Shown: in pieces, positions 16,525 through 24,110 of the stretch | Numbering within the stretch: the stretch's first letter is position 1 | How the letters are laid out: each line of letters begins with the position of its first letter | DNA from: CALINF01 sp039980455 | GTDB lineage: Bacteria > Pseudomonadota > Gammaproteobacteria > Pseudomonadales > Halieaceae | DNA: 64,000 nucleotides | Direction: 5' to 3' | Assembly (NCBI GenBank): GCA_039980455.1 | Contig: JBDXCG010000003.1 | Span: 620,001 to 684,000, forward strand | The notes under the pieces: model-generated | Told to the model about the DNA's origin: nothing | What the model saw: only the letters and a program-made list of their open reading frames with translations | The model's database searches: none | Position numbers and translations under genes: made by a program

Positions 16525-16629
16525 TGGTACGCACTCCCCGTGCGTACTAACGTCCCCTGGCCTGTGTTTCTGCCCCGAAGCATCAGGCTATTTTGGCCCG
16601 CTATCAATCTGTGATATGCGGGTTTTTTT
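16525..16629 (+). ncRNA. Candidate small RNA between usp and the 16816 gene
   Basis: This 105-nt stretch has no ORF but has sRNA architecture. A candidate promoter lies at 16491-16518. Near the 5' end is a perfect GTACGCAC/GTGCGTAC hairpin with a TCCCC loop (16527-16547). A single-stranded C-rich segment (TAACGTCCCCTGG) follows, and the 3' end is a strong Rho-independent terminator. C-rich loops of this sort can pair with Shine-Dalgarno sequences. It could instead be the 3' UTR of the upstream usp gene. Confidence 0.45.
16597..16629 (+). terminator. Strong Rho-independent terminator
   Basis: CCCGC-TATCA pairs with TGATA-T-GCGGG around a 5-nt loop and is followed by seven T. It ends the usp transcript and/or the candidate small RNA. 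Confidence 0.85.
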
Positions 16630-16754
16630 GTTTTAAATCAATATTTTGTAAGCATAAATTAGAGCAAATTCTCTTGTTGGTTTGAAAATTGGCGCGATCG
16701 GCCATGCGGTTGGCGCCGCCGGCCATGTGGTGTATGAGCCTGTTTCCGTATTCT

Positions 16755-16810
16755 CTCTCCTGTACCCAAGCACACAGTCATAGCCGGTTATGAGTACCTG
16801 GCCAGGAGAG
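16755..16810 (+). promoter_or_regulatory. Shine-Dalgarno-sequestering stem in the leader of the 16816 gene
   Basis: CTCTCCTG (16755-16762) is the perfect complement of CAGGAGAG (16803-16810), which contains the AGGAG ribosome-binding site six bases before the ATG. A small TCATA/TATGA stem lies inside the loop. The arrangement would hide the ribosome-binding site and resembles an RNA thermometer or riboswitch expression platform. No known riboswitch core is recognised. Confidence 0.5.
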
Positions 16811-16815
16811 TAGAA

Positions 16816-17223
16816 ATGCATGAGTTGGTAGCCCGAATTAGTGATCCCGAGAAGTGCTATGTATTTGCACGCAATGCCATTCGTAAAGGCCATCCTGAAT
16901 TGGCAACACAGGCCTATCGCCGTGCTGTTGATTTGCGTGCAGAGCAGCATGATGTTGCCACTGAAGCTGAACATGCAGCTGCGCGGGCGATATTCGCCTA
17001 CGAAGAGGCACTAAGCCACGCCAAAGGTAAGCGTACACGAGCAACAGGTACCTGGCAGTTGGTTAACCGTCACGGTTTGATTGCGGCCATCTCCAAGCGA
17101 TTGAGTTCGCGCAGTAACGATGAGACGGCAGCAGCCCTGAAGGAATTGGGCATGGAAGATTATAGTTTTGAGGCGGTGCGCACGTCGTACCCCGAAGCCT
17201 TCGAGCAACAGTTGGCGGCATAG
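16816..17223 (+). CDS. Small helical hypothetical protein of the stress-gene cluster
   Basis: A 135-residue soluble protein, rich in Ala, Glu and Arg and predicted to be mostly helical. The N-terminal half looks TPR/HEAT-like: NAIRKGHPELATQAYRRAVDL, then a helix EAEHAAARAIFAYEEAL. The C-terminal half contains KELGMEDYSFEAV. The ribosome-binding site AGGAGA is strong but can be masked by an upstream stem. It has its own terminator at 17255-17293. I do not recognise the family. Its place between usp and globin/ppk hints at a stress role. Confidence 0.65.
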   Translation: MHELVARISDPEKCYVFARNAIRKGHPELATQAYRRAVDLRAEQHDVATEAEHAAARAIFAYEEALSHAKGKRTRATGTWQLVNRHGLIAAISKRLSSRSNDETAAALKELGMEDYSFEAVRTSYPEAFEQQLAA

Positions 17224-17254
17224 GCTGCTCTGCGAAGGATTGGTCCCTACCTTG

Positions 17255-17293
17255 GCCCGGCCTTACCAGCAGGTAAGTAACCGGGCTCTTTTT
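17255..17293 (+). terminator. Rho-independent terminator with C-rich upstream element
   Basis: GCCCGG pairs with CCGGGC around an inner CTTACC/GGTAAG stem, followed by TCTTTTT. The twelve bases directly upstream (GGTCCCTACCTT, 17242-17253) are almost repeated before the next terminator, at 17567-17578. Confidence 0.8.
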
Positions 17294-17312
17294 CAAGGGC
17301 ATAGATTGCAAG

Positions 17313-17531
17313 ATGAAGACAATAGCATTGCAAAAGAGCGAAGGTGAGTCAGCCGTAACGGTGGAGCTTACCGATACCGAGCTGACCATGCTGGTAGCAC
17401 TGGTGGAGCAGGGTAGAAAACGACTTCACCATGCGGATGGGCAGAAGTCTCTGCATCATCGCCTTGACGCAACTGCGCAAGAATTTTGTAGCTTACTCGG
17501 TCATCTGGAATTACTGGAAGCTAACGACTAA
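17313..17531 (+). CDS. Small hypothetical protein between two terminators
   Basis: A 72-residue soluble protein: a beta-like N terminus, then a helical part (DTELTMLVALVEQGRKRLHH) and a C-terminal helix ending in LEND-like acidic residues. The ATG lies only 20 bp after the preceding terminator. No convincing Shine-Dalgarno sequence is visible, so expression may need read-through of that terminator. It is followed by a CTGCAAG/CTTGCAG hairpin (17536-17562) and another terminator. No family recognised. Confidence 0.55.
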   Translation: MKTIALQKSEGESAVTVELTDTELTMLVALVEQGRKRLHHADGQKSLHHRLDATAQEFCSLLGHLELLEAND

Positions 17532-17535
17532 ACCC

Positions 17536-17607
17536 CTGCAAGCCAATTAGCTGTGCTTGCAGTAACGATCCCTACCTTTGCCTGGCCCTCGTGCCGGGCA
17601 TTTTTTT
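17536..17607 (+). terminator. 3' element: hairpin, C-rich spacer and Rho-independent terminator
   Basis: A perfect CTGCAAG/CTTGCAG stem (17536-17562) is followed by the spacer TAACGATCCCTACCTTT. A GCCTGGC/GCCGGGC stem (17580-17599) with a run of seven T (17601-17607) then terminates transcription. The spacer repeats the C-rich element upstream of the previous terminator and resembles TAACGTCCCC in the candidate small RNA at 16525-16629. Confidence 0.8.
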
Positions 17608-17748
17608 GCCTTCTCAATGTGCAATAGCATGAGCGTAGATAACGGCAGGTGATTTCCTTAGCACCGTTTCGGTGTATTCTTGGTCGTTAAGCGAAGGGCT
17701 GGCAGAAATTCTTATTCGGCCCGCCCGATTACTTGCGAGGTAGGATCA

Positions 17749-18141
17749 ATGACGGGAAAGGGATCACATATTCTTGACTCTCTTGCACTCTGGGGAGAGG
17801 TTCACGAAGACCCGACAGATTCGGTCTATGCACTGCTTTTCAGTCGTCGCCCTGAGCTCGAGACATTTTTCATAATGGACACAGACGGGGGCGTCAGAGG
17901 CTCAATGCTGCAGCAGACATTTGAGTGCATTATGGATCACGTCGGTGAAAATCAGATCGCGGCAGGCTTGGTGTCCACCTCTCGCATACTGCATGACGGG
18001 TACGGCGTACCAGCAGGTCGATTCGATGAGTTTTTCGGTGTCGTGAGGGATTCTTGCCGAGCTGATCTGGCCGAAAACTGGACCGACGCGATGGACGTAG
18101 AATGGGAAGAGATGCTGGAGACGTTCAAGCAGTGCTTGTAA
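17749..18141 (+). CDS. Globin-family haem protein (single domain)
   Basis: A 130-residue protein with the layout of bacterial single-domain globins. Motifs in order are WGEVHED, YALLFSRRPELETFF (with the CD1 phenylalanine), then LHDGYGVPAGRFDEFF, whose His is in the position of the proximal F8 haem ligand, and a C-terminal helix with W residues. It could bind O2 or NO, or sense them. ATG 17749 is chosen because GAGGTAGGA lies just upstream; an earlier GTG at 17680 has no such site. Its Shine-Dalgarno region can pair with the C-rich element at 17567-17577. Identification rests on motif pattern, not on a search. Confidence 0.65.
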   Translation: MTGKGSHILDSLALWGEVHEDPTDSVYALLFSRRPELETFFIMDTDGGVRGSMLQQTFECIMDHVGENQIAAGLVSTSRILHDGYGVPAGRFDEFFGVVRDSCRADLAENWTDAMDVEWEEMLETFKQCL

Positions 18142-18329
18142 GCAGCTACCGCGCCAGAACTAATCTGATTGAGGCCTCGACTCTGGCAGACCTGTCTATG
18201 ACCCATGGCAAATGATAGGATAACTCTCTGAATTTGTTCGATTTCTGACCTATTTCAGCATTTGCTTCGTGCTGGCCGCCAATTGTGTTGCTGCATGTTT
18301 AACGCTCCTTAGGGAAAACAGGGATTATC

Positions 18330-20471
18330 ATGGCCAACCCGCTAAAGAAACGTCTCGCGGATCTGGATGACAATCTATTTATGCCGCGCGAATTGAGTTG
18401 GCTCAGTTTTAATGCGCGCGTATTGCAAGAAGCAGCCGACCCAAGTGTGCCGGTGATACAGCGCCTACGGTATCTCGGTATTTATTCAAACAACTTCGAT
18501 GAGTTCTTTCGCGTGCGGGTGGCTGAGGTGCGGAGACTTATCTCCGTATCCAGCGCAGGCAGTAAGCAGCAAGCCAAGGAGCTCTTGGCAGATATTCAGC
18601 GGCAAGTGCAGCGACTGCAGAAAGACTTTGAGATAATTTATAACGCCGTGCTCGCTGACCTTCGAGCGCGCAAGATTTATATGATCAATGAGAAGCAGCT
18701 CGACCCTGGTCAGGCCGAGTTTGTGCAAGATTACTTCTCAACCACGGTATTGCCCGAGCTCGAACCTATCTTGCTCGAGCAAGTACAAACAATTCCCGCA
18801 TTGAATGATGAGTCGCTGTATTTGGCCATCGACATACTTTCTGACGATCAATATCGCCACGCAGTTGTAGAGGTGCCTACCGACCACTTGCCGCGATTCA
18901 TTGAGATTCCACGCAGGAAGGGTAAAGGCGGTAAGGTCTTTATCGCGTTAGACAATATTATTCGTGCATGCCTGCCACAGGTGTTCCGGGGGGTATTGCC
19001 CATTACGCGGGTAGAGGCGTTCTGCTTTAAGTTTTCGCGCGATGCCGAATTGGAAATAGATCCAGGCATAACACAAAGCCTTATCGCGAAGATGGAATCT
19101 AGCCTTAAGCAGCGCAAGAAGGCTGATGCGGTTCGGTTTGTCTATGACAGCAAAATGCCGGAGCGGCTGCTTGCTTACCTGAGTAATCGCTTCGGGTTCG
19201 GTAAGTACGATAGCATGATCGCTGGCGGTCGCTATCATAACTCCAAGGACTTTATCGGCTTTCCTAATGTCGGCCCCAAGTACCTTGAATTCAAGCCGTT
19301 ACCACCGATTCGGATTCCCAGGCTCGATGCACCCGGTAGTATTTTTGACCGCATCCGCGAGCGTGATGTGTTTCTTTATTATCCTTACAACCCGTTCGAT
19401 TATGTTATCGATATGCTCAAGGCGGCAGCGCTCGATCCACAAGTGAGCTCTATCAAGATTTGCTTGTATCGGGTGGCCAAAGATTCCCGCGTTATCGACG
19501 CGTTAGTGAACGCCGTGCAAAATGGCAAGCGCGTGCTCGCAGTGGTGGAATTAGCGGCCCGCTTCGATGAAGCGGCAAACATCGACTGGGCGCAGCGACT
19601 GACCGAGAATGGCATCCAGGTTATTTTTGGTATCCCCGGGCTCAAAGTGCACAGCAAGCTCTTGCTCATAGAGCGACTGGAGCGCAATGGCGTGCGTTTT
19701 TACAGTCATATTGGAACGGGTAATTTCAATGAGAAGACTGCCAGGCTCTATACCGATTTCACGCTGATTACACGCGATCAAAATGTGGGCAAAGACGTGC
19801 ACGGCGTGTTCGACTTTCTTCAGTACAACTATAAGCGCCCCAGCTACCGCCTGCTCCTGGTATCGCCGCATACGACGCGTCCCGCATTGATGGAGATGAT
19901 CGAGCAGGAGATCGCTAATGCGAAAGCGGGCTATCGGGCGGAGATGACGCTCAAATGCAATAACCTGGTGGATAAGCAACTCGTGATGAAACTGTACGAG
20001 GCAAGTGAAGCAGGTGTGCAGATCCATCTCATCGTGCGCGGAATGTGTTCGTTGCTGCCAGGTGTGAAAGGAATATCAGAGAACATTCAGGCGATCAGTA
20101 TTGTCGATCGATATCTTGAGCATCCGCGTGTATACGTATTTTATAATCGAGGTCAGCCACGGTATTTTATCGGCTCTGCGGATCTAATGACGCGCAACCT
20201 GGATTATCGTGTAGAAGTAATCTGTCCTATTTTCGATCAACACGCGCAGACGATGATCCAGGATATCCTTGATCAGCAGTGGCATGACAATGTAAAAGCA
20301 CGTGTGCTGGATCAGAACCAAACCAATGATATGGTGCAGCCGCGGCACAAAGGTACGCGTATTCGCTCTCAGGAAACGATACATCGTTACCTTGAGACCG
20401 GTAAGCTACCGCGCTATCCGAAGTCACGGATGACAGAGCCGGCACGACGTAGGCGTCGCAAGCGCAGGTAG
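18330..20471 (+). CDS. ppk: Polyphosphate kinase 1
   Basis: A 713-residue Ppk1 that reversibly polymerises the ATP gamma-phosphate into polyphosphate. All four domains are present. The N-terminal helical domain has the LSWLSFNARVLQEA motif and SNNFDEFFRVRVAE. The phosphorylated histidine lies in VHSKLLLI (His441), followed by SHIGTGNFNEKTARLYTDF (His460), and the C-terminal region has RGMCSLLPGVKG and FIGSADLMTRNLD. The C terminus is extended by a basic Arg/Lys tail. No ppx exopolyphosphatase is adjacent. It probably has its own promoter in the 188-bp upstream gap. Confidence 0.98.
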   Translation: MANPLKKRLADLDDNLFMPRELSWLSFNARVLQEAADPSVPVIQRLRYLGIYSNNFDEFFRVRVAEVRRLISVSSAGSKQQAKELLADIQRQVQRLQKDFEIIYNAVLADLRARKIYMINEKQLDPGQAEFVQDYFSTTVLPELEPILLEQVQTIPALNDESLYLAIDILSDDQYRHAVVEVPTDHLPRFIEIPRRKGKGGKVFIALDNIIRACLPQVFRGVLPITRVEAFCFKFSRDAELEIDPGITQSLIAKMESSLKQRKKADAVRFVYDSKMPERLLAYLSNRFGFGKYDSMIAGGRYHNSKDFIGFPNVGPKYLEFKPLPPIRIPRLDAPGSIFDRIRERDVFLYYPYNPFDYVIDMLKAAALDPQVSSIKICLYRVAKDSRVIDALVNAVQNGKRVLAVVELAARFDEAANIDWAQRLTENGIQVIFGIPGLKVHSKLLLIERLERNGVRFYSHIGTGNFNEKTARLYTDFTLITRDQNVGKDVHGVFDFLQYNYKRPSYRLLLVSPHTTRPALMEMIEQEIANAKAGYRAEMTLKCNNLVDKQLVMKLYEASEAGVQIHLIVRGMCSLLPGVKGISENIQAISIVDRYLEHPRVYVFYNRGQPRYFIGSADLMTRNLDYRVEVICPIFDQHAQTMIQDILDQQWHDNVKARVLDQNQTNDMVQPRHKGTRIRSQETIHRYLETGKLPRYPKSRMTEPARRRRRKRR

Positions 20472-20546
20472 GGCGAATACGGGTGGCTAGATGCCACAGA
20501 CTTACACGGCTTGAAGCTCAAACTTTTCTCAACAGGGAGTACTGTA

Positions 20547-21497
20547 ATGGCTGGAACCAGCCTGCTTGTCCTGCTCGATGATATAGCAGCGATCCTCGAC
20601 GACGTTTCGCTCATGACAAAAGTGGCGGCCAAAAAGACGGCTGGTGTGCTGGGTGATGACCTGGCGCTAAATGCGGAGCAGGTGTCAGGCATTAAAGCCG
20701 ACCGTGAGCTGCCTGTAGTCTGGGCAGTCGCCAAAGGCTCGTTTCGCAACAAGCTCATACTGGTTCCCGCGGCATTGGGTATCTCGGCAGTAGCCGATTG
20801 GTTAATCCTGCCGTTGTTGATGTTGGGCGGCCTTTATCTCTGCTACGAAGGCTTTGAAAAAATCACCCACAAAGTGTTTCACTCATCTGAAGAAGATGCC
20901 CAGCATCATGAGGAGCTAGTAACACAGCTTGCCGATCCCGCGCTCAATCCACTGGATTTTGAGAAGGGCAAAATCTCTGGCGCTATACGTACCGACTTTA
21001 TTCTCTCGGCTGAGATTATCGTGATTACGCTGGGCGTGGTTGCAGAATCCACCTTCGCGACTCAGGTGGCGGTAGTGTCGGGTATAGCGATTGCGATGAC
21101 GATAGGGGTATATGGACTCGTAGCAGGCATCGTAAAGCTCGACGACGCGGGTTTATATCTTATTGCAAAGCAGGGCGGCACTGTAGGGCGCCGTATGCAG
21201 CGATGGTGGGGTGCCCGTTTACTGGCGTTTGCGCCTTGGCTGATGAAGGCACTCGCTGTGATCGGTACAGCCGCTATGTTCATGGTGGGCGGCGGCATAT
21301 TGGTTCACGGCCTGGCGCCAGTGGAGTCGCTGGTGCACCACGCAGCGCAATGGGCGCAGATGCTGCCGGGCGTTGGCGCTGTTATCGCTGCGCTTACCCC
21401 CACGTTGCTGGGAGCTTTGTTTGGCGTTATTGCAGGCGGAGTAGCGCTGTTGTTCGTGTCGATATTTAGTCGCCTGAAATCTCGCTGGGCCGCGTAG
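20547..21497 (+). CDS. DUF808 (YedI-like) inner-membrane protein
   Basis: A 316-residue integral membrane protein of the DUF808 family. The conserved N terminus is MAGTSLLVLLDDIAAILDDV, then VAAKKTAGVLGDDLALNAEQVSG, followed by about eight hydrophobic segments and HKVFHSSEED. The start is set at 20547 because GGGAG lies about 8 bp upstream; an earlier in-frame TTG lacks a site. The function of DUF808 is unknown. It lies 75 bp after ppk, so cotranscription is possible. Confidence 0.9.
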   Translation: MAGTSLLVLLDDIAAILDDVSLMTKVAAKKTAGVLGDDLALNAEQVSGIKADRELPVVWAVAKGSFRNKLILVPAALGISAVADWLILPLLMLGGLYLCYEGFEKITHKVFHSSEEDAQHHEELVTQLADPALNPLDFEKGKISGAIRTDFILSAEIIVITLGVVAESTFATQVAVVSGIAIAMTIGVYGLVAGIVKLDDAGLYLIAKQGGTVGRRMQRWWGARLLAFAPWLMKALAVIGTAAMFMVGGGILVHGLAPVESLVHHAAQWAQMLPGVGAVIAALTPTLLGALFGVIAGGVALLFVSIFSRLKSRWAA

Positions 21498-21510
21498 CGC
21501 TTAAGCGACA

Positions 21511-23544
21511 TTGCCTCGAGCCTACAAAAACCGCTTTATGCAGCCAAGAAATGAGACAGTAGCGATACCTTCGAAGTGGCATAGCGGCATGGTTGAGGCT
21601 TATGGCCCGAGCTTGCGATTCGTTCTTGCGTCTCTGTTGGTGCTTGGCATCTTTCGCGCTGTTTTCATTTCGCTGTATTGGCCAAGAGTAGATGCGGTTG
21701 AGGGGCTTGCCACGGTCCTGTTGCAGGGGCTGCGTTTTGATGTATTGATCGTGTGTGCGTTGGTGGCATTGCCTCTGGCTTTCGCGCCCTGGCTGTCGCG
21801 CTACGCGCTTTGGTTTAAGGTAGAGCGAGCCTACCTGTTTCTGGCTTTCTTGCTATTAACATTTATGGAGTGTGCAACCCCCACCTTTGTGGCGGAATAC
21901 GATGTGCGCCCCAATCGTTTATTCATCGAATACCTCAAGTATCCGGCTGAAGTAGCGTCGATGCTTTGGGTAGGCTACAAAGTGCCGATCGCCGTTTCGA
22001 TGGCGATTATTGGTGCATTGCTATTTGTCTACGTCAGGCTATCTCATACTTCCTATAGGCGTCCAGCACCTGTCTGGGCGCCGGTGGCCGTTCTATGTAC
22101 AGTAATCGCTGTGCTTGTATGTACCATGGGAATACGTTCAAGTGTTGGTCATCGACCAGCCAACCCAAGCGTTGCTGCGTTCTCTACCGACCTTTTGGTT
22201 AATGACCTGTGTCTGAACTCTACCTATAGCGTGATGTACGCTGCCTATGCGAGCAGTCGTCATGAAAGTGGCGTACGCGCTTATGCGCGTGTGCCACTTG
22301 AGCAAGCAGTACAGCAGGTACGCGCTGATATGGCTGTGGACCGCGATTTGTTTCTGTCCGAAGAATTACCCACATTGCATCATCCTGCGTGGGTAAAACC
22401 GCGTGATGGGCGCCCGCTCAATTTGGTGATTGTGCTGGAGGAGAGTCTGGGTGCTGAATATGTTGGGGCGTTAGGCGGAATTGGCGTAACACCGGAGCTC
22501 GATGCATTGACGCGAGAGGGCATCTGGTTCAATAACCTCTATGCCACAGGCACGCGGTCAGTGCGTGGGATAGAGGCGGTTGTGACTGGTTTTACACCCA
22601 CGCCGGCACGCAGTGTCGTCAAGCTACCAAGATCGCAATCCAATTTCTTCACCATCGCCGAACTCCTGTCCAGGCAAGGCTACGACACCAGTTTTATGTA
22701 TGGCGGAGAAGCGCACTTCGACAACATGCGCCAGTTTTTTGTTGGCAATGGCTTTTCACGGATTATCGAGAAGAAAGATATCGAGGCCCCGGAGTTTGTC
22801 GGGTCCTGGGGTGCTAGTGACGAAGACTTGTTTCGCAGGGCACATCAAGAGTTCACCCGCCTAGGAGACCGGCCTTTTTTCAGCCTGGTATTCACATCCT
22901 CAAACCATTCCCCCTTTGAGTTTCCAGAGGGTCGGATCTCGCTCTACGAACAACCCAAGGCGACGGTAAATAACGCGGTAAAATACGCGGATTATGCGCT
23001 GGGAGAATTTATTCGAACTGCAAAGGCATCCCAGTATTGGGACAACACATTGTTTCTGATTGTTGCAGATCATAACTCGCGTGTACGTGGCGCTAACCTG
23101 GTTCCGATCGAGTACTTTCATGTGCCGGCGCTGATACTGGGTGGGGGTGTTGAGCCTCAAGTCTATTCGCGGCTTGCCAGCCAAATTGATTTGCTGCCGA
23201 CCCTGCTGGGACTCATGGGTATAGATTCGGCCCATCCGGCTACCGGTCATGATCTGTTTCGACCGGATATCGACGAGGTGCCGGGTAGGGCGATGATGCA
23301 GTACAACCAAGTGCAGGCGTACCGACAGGAAGACCGTGTTGTGATACTGGCCCCCGATCAACCTCCTGGGTTGTATCGATATACCAAAGATTCAGGCTTG
23401 ACCCCTTTGCAACAGTCGGATCAGGGCCTAATAGACCGCGCGCATGGCTACGCAGCCTGGAGTGCTGCTGCTTACAGTGAGCAACTGTATCGATTGCCAG
23501 AGCCGACCGATGAACTGCCAACGCAACGAAGCTCGATAGAGTAA
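21511..23544 (+). CDS. LTA-synthase-like membrane sulfatase-fold transferase
   Basis: A roughly 650-677-residue protein. About five transmembrane helices in the first 230 residues are followed by a periplasmic alkaline-phosphatase/sulfatase domain. Visible catalytic elements are the metal ligand in VLEESLGAEYVG, the nucleophile Thr in YATGTRSVRG, the acidic pair in WGASDEDLF, and DH in LIVADHNSRVRG. In Gram-negatives this family (OpgB, EptA relatives) transfers phosphoglycerol or phosphoethanolamine to envelope glycans or lipids. The acceptor here is unknown. The start is uncertain: TTG 21511, ATG 21538 or ATG 21589. It lies 13 bp after the DUF808 gene. Confidence 0.88.
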   Translation: MPRAYKNRFMQPRNETVAIPSKWHSGMVEAYGPSLRFVLASLLVLGIFRAVFISLYWPRVDAVEGLATVLLQGLRFDVLIVCALVALPLAFAPWLSRYALWFKVERAYLFLAFLLLTFMECATPTFVAEYDVRPNRLFIEYLKYPAEVASMLWVGYKVPIAVSMAIIGALLFVYVRLSHTSYRRPAPVWAPVAVLCTVIAVLVCTMGIRSSVGHRPANPSVAAFSTDLLVNDLCLNSTYSVMYAAYASSRHESGVRAYARVPLEQAVQQVRADMAVDRDLFLSEELPTLHHPAWVKPRDGRPLNLVIVLEESLGAEYVGALGGIGVTPELDALTREGIWFNNLYATGTRSVRGIEAVVTGFTPTPARSVVKLPRSQSNFFTIAELLSRQGYDTSFMYGGEAHFDNMRQFFVGNGFSRIIEKKDIEAPEFVGSWGASDEDLFRRAHQEFTRLGDRPFFSLVFTSSNHSPFEFPEGRISLYEQPKATVNNAVKYADYALGEFIRTAKASQYWDNTLFLIVADHNSRVRGANLVPIEYFHVPALILGGGVEPQVYSRLASQIDLLPTLLGLMGIDSAHPATGHDLFRPDIDEVPGRAMMQYNQVQAYRQEDRVVILAPDQPPGLYRYTKDSGLTPLQQSDQGLIDRAHGYAAWSAAAYSEQLYRLPEPTDELPTQRSSIE

Positions 23545-23556
23545 CTGGCTACGCCT

Positions 23557-23649
23557 AACCCGAATTCAGGTTAGTGGGGGCCCCGACGGGCTGAACTGGC
23601 GAGCAGTTAGTATTGAAGTGGGCAATAGCGTGGGGCAGGGCGCCCCACG
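23557..23649. terminator. Hairpins between convergent LTA-synthase-like and ferredoxin genes
   Basis: CTAACC/GGTTAG (from about 23557) and a perfect CGTGGGGC/GCCCCACG stem (23629-23636 with 23642-23649) lie in the 119-bp convergent gap. They are probably a bidirectional termination region, although T tracts are lacking. Confidence 0.5.
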
Positions 23650-23663
23650 GGAATCTCTAGCAA

Positions 23664-23984
23664 TTAGTGCTGGCTTTCAGGTGTGGTAACGCGCAGGCCT
23701 TCCAGCTCATCTGACATGGTGATCTGGCAGGACAGGCGAGAATTGGGGTGTACATCTGCCGCAAACTGCAGCATCTGTGTTTCCATGTCATCAGGCTCGC
23801 CCACTTTATCCATGAAGCTTGCATCCACATACACGTGGCAGGTTGCACATGCACAGCCACCACCGCAGTCCGCGTCGATGCCGGGGACTTCATTATTCAT
23901 CGCGTTTTCCATGATTGTGTCGCCATTGGTGGCATCAATTTCGCGCTCGTTACCTGCATGGTCAATAAATGTGATCGTCGGCAT
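23664..23984 (-). CDS. Adrenodoxin-type 2Fe-2S ferredoxin
   Basis: A 106-residue electron carrier. The cluster motif is C-x5-C-x2-C within DADCGGGCACATCHVYV, plus the distal Cys in RLSCQI, as in bacterial ferredoxins that serve cytochromes P450 or ring-hydroxylating oxygenases. The start at 23984 (MPTITFIDH) is chosen because the domain begins there and AGAGAA precedes it; a longer frame upstream is not needed. No P450 or reductase is adjacent, so its partner lies elsewhere. Confidence 0.93.
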   Translation of the reverse strand: MPTITFIDHAGNEREIDATNGDTIMENAMNNEVPGIDADCGGGCACATCHVYVDASFMDKVGEPDDMETQMLQFAADVHPNSRLSCQITMSDELEGLRVTTPESQH

Positions 23985-24110
23985 CTGGGTTCTCTTGTAG
24001 TGGGTCAATAGTCTGTGTGATTTGAGTGTCTCGGCAGTGCAAATTAGCGCTCGCCGAGGATTCAATTAAAGATGATAACAAAGCCTGCACCCCGAGGCAT
24101 ACCCCCTGCG

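Noticed and set aside
16702..16791. Possible leader peptide frame within the 16816 gene leader
   Set aside because: No ribosome-binding site and no regulatory codon run; the stem explains the region better.
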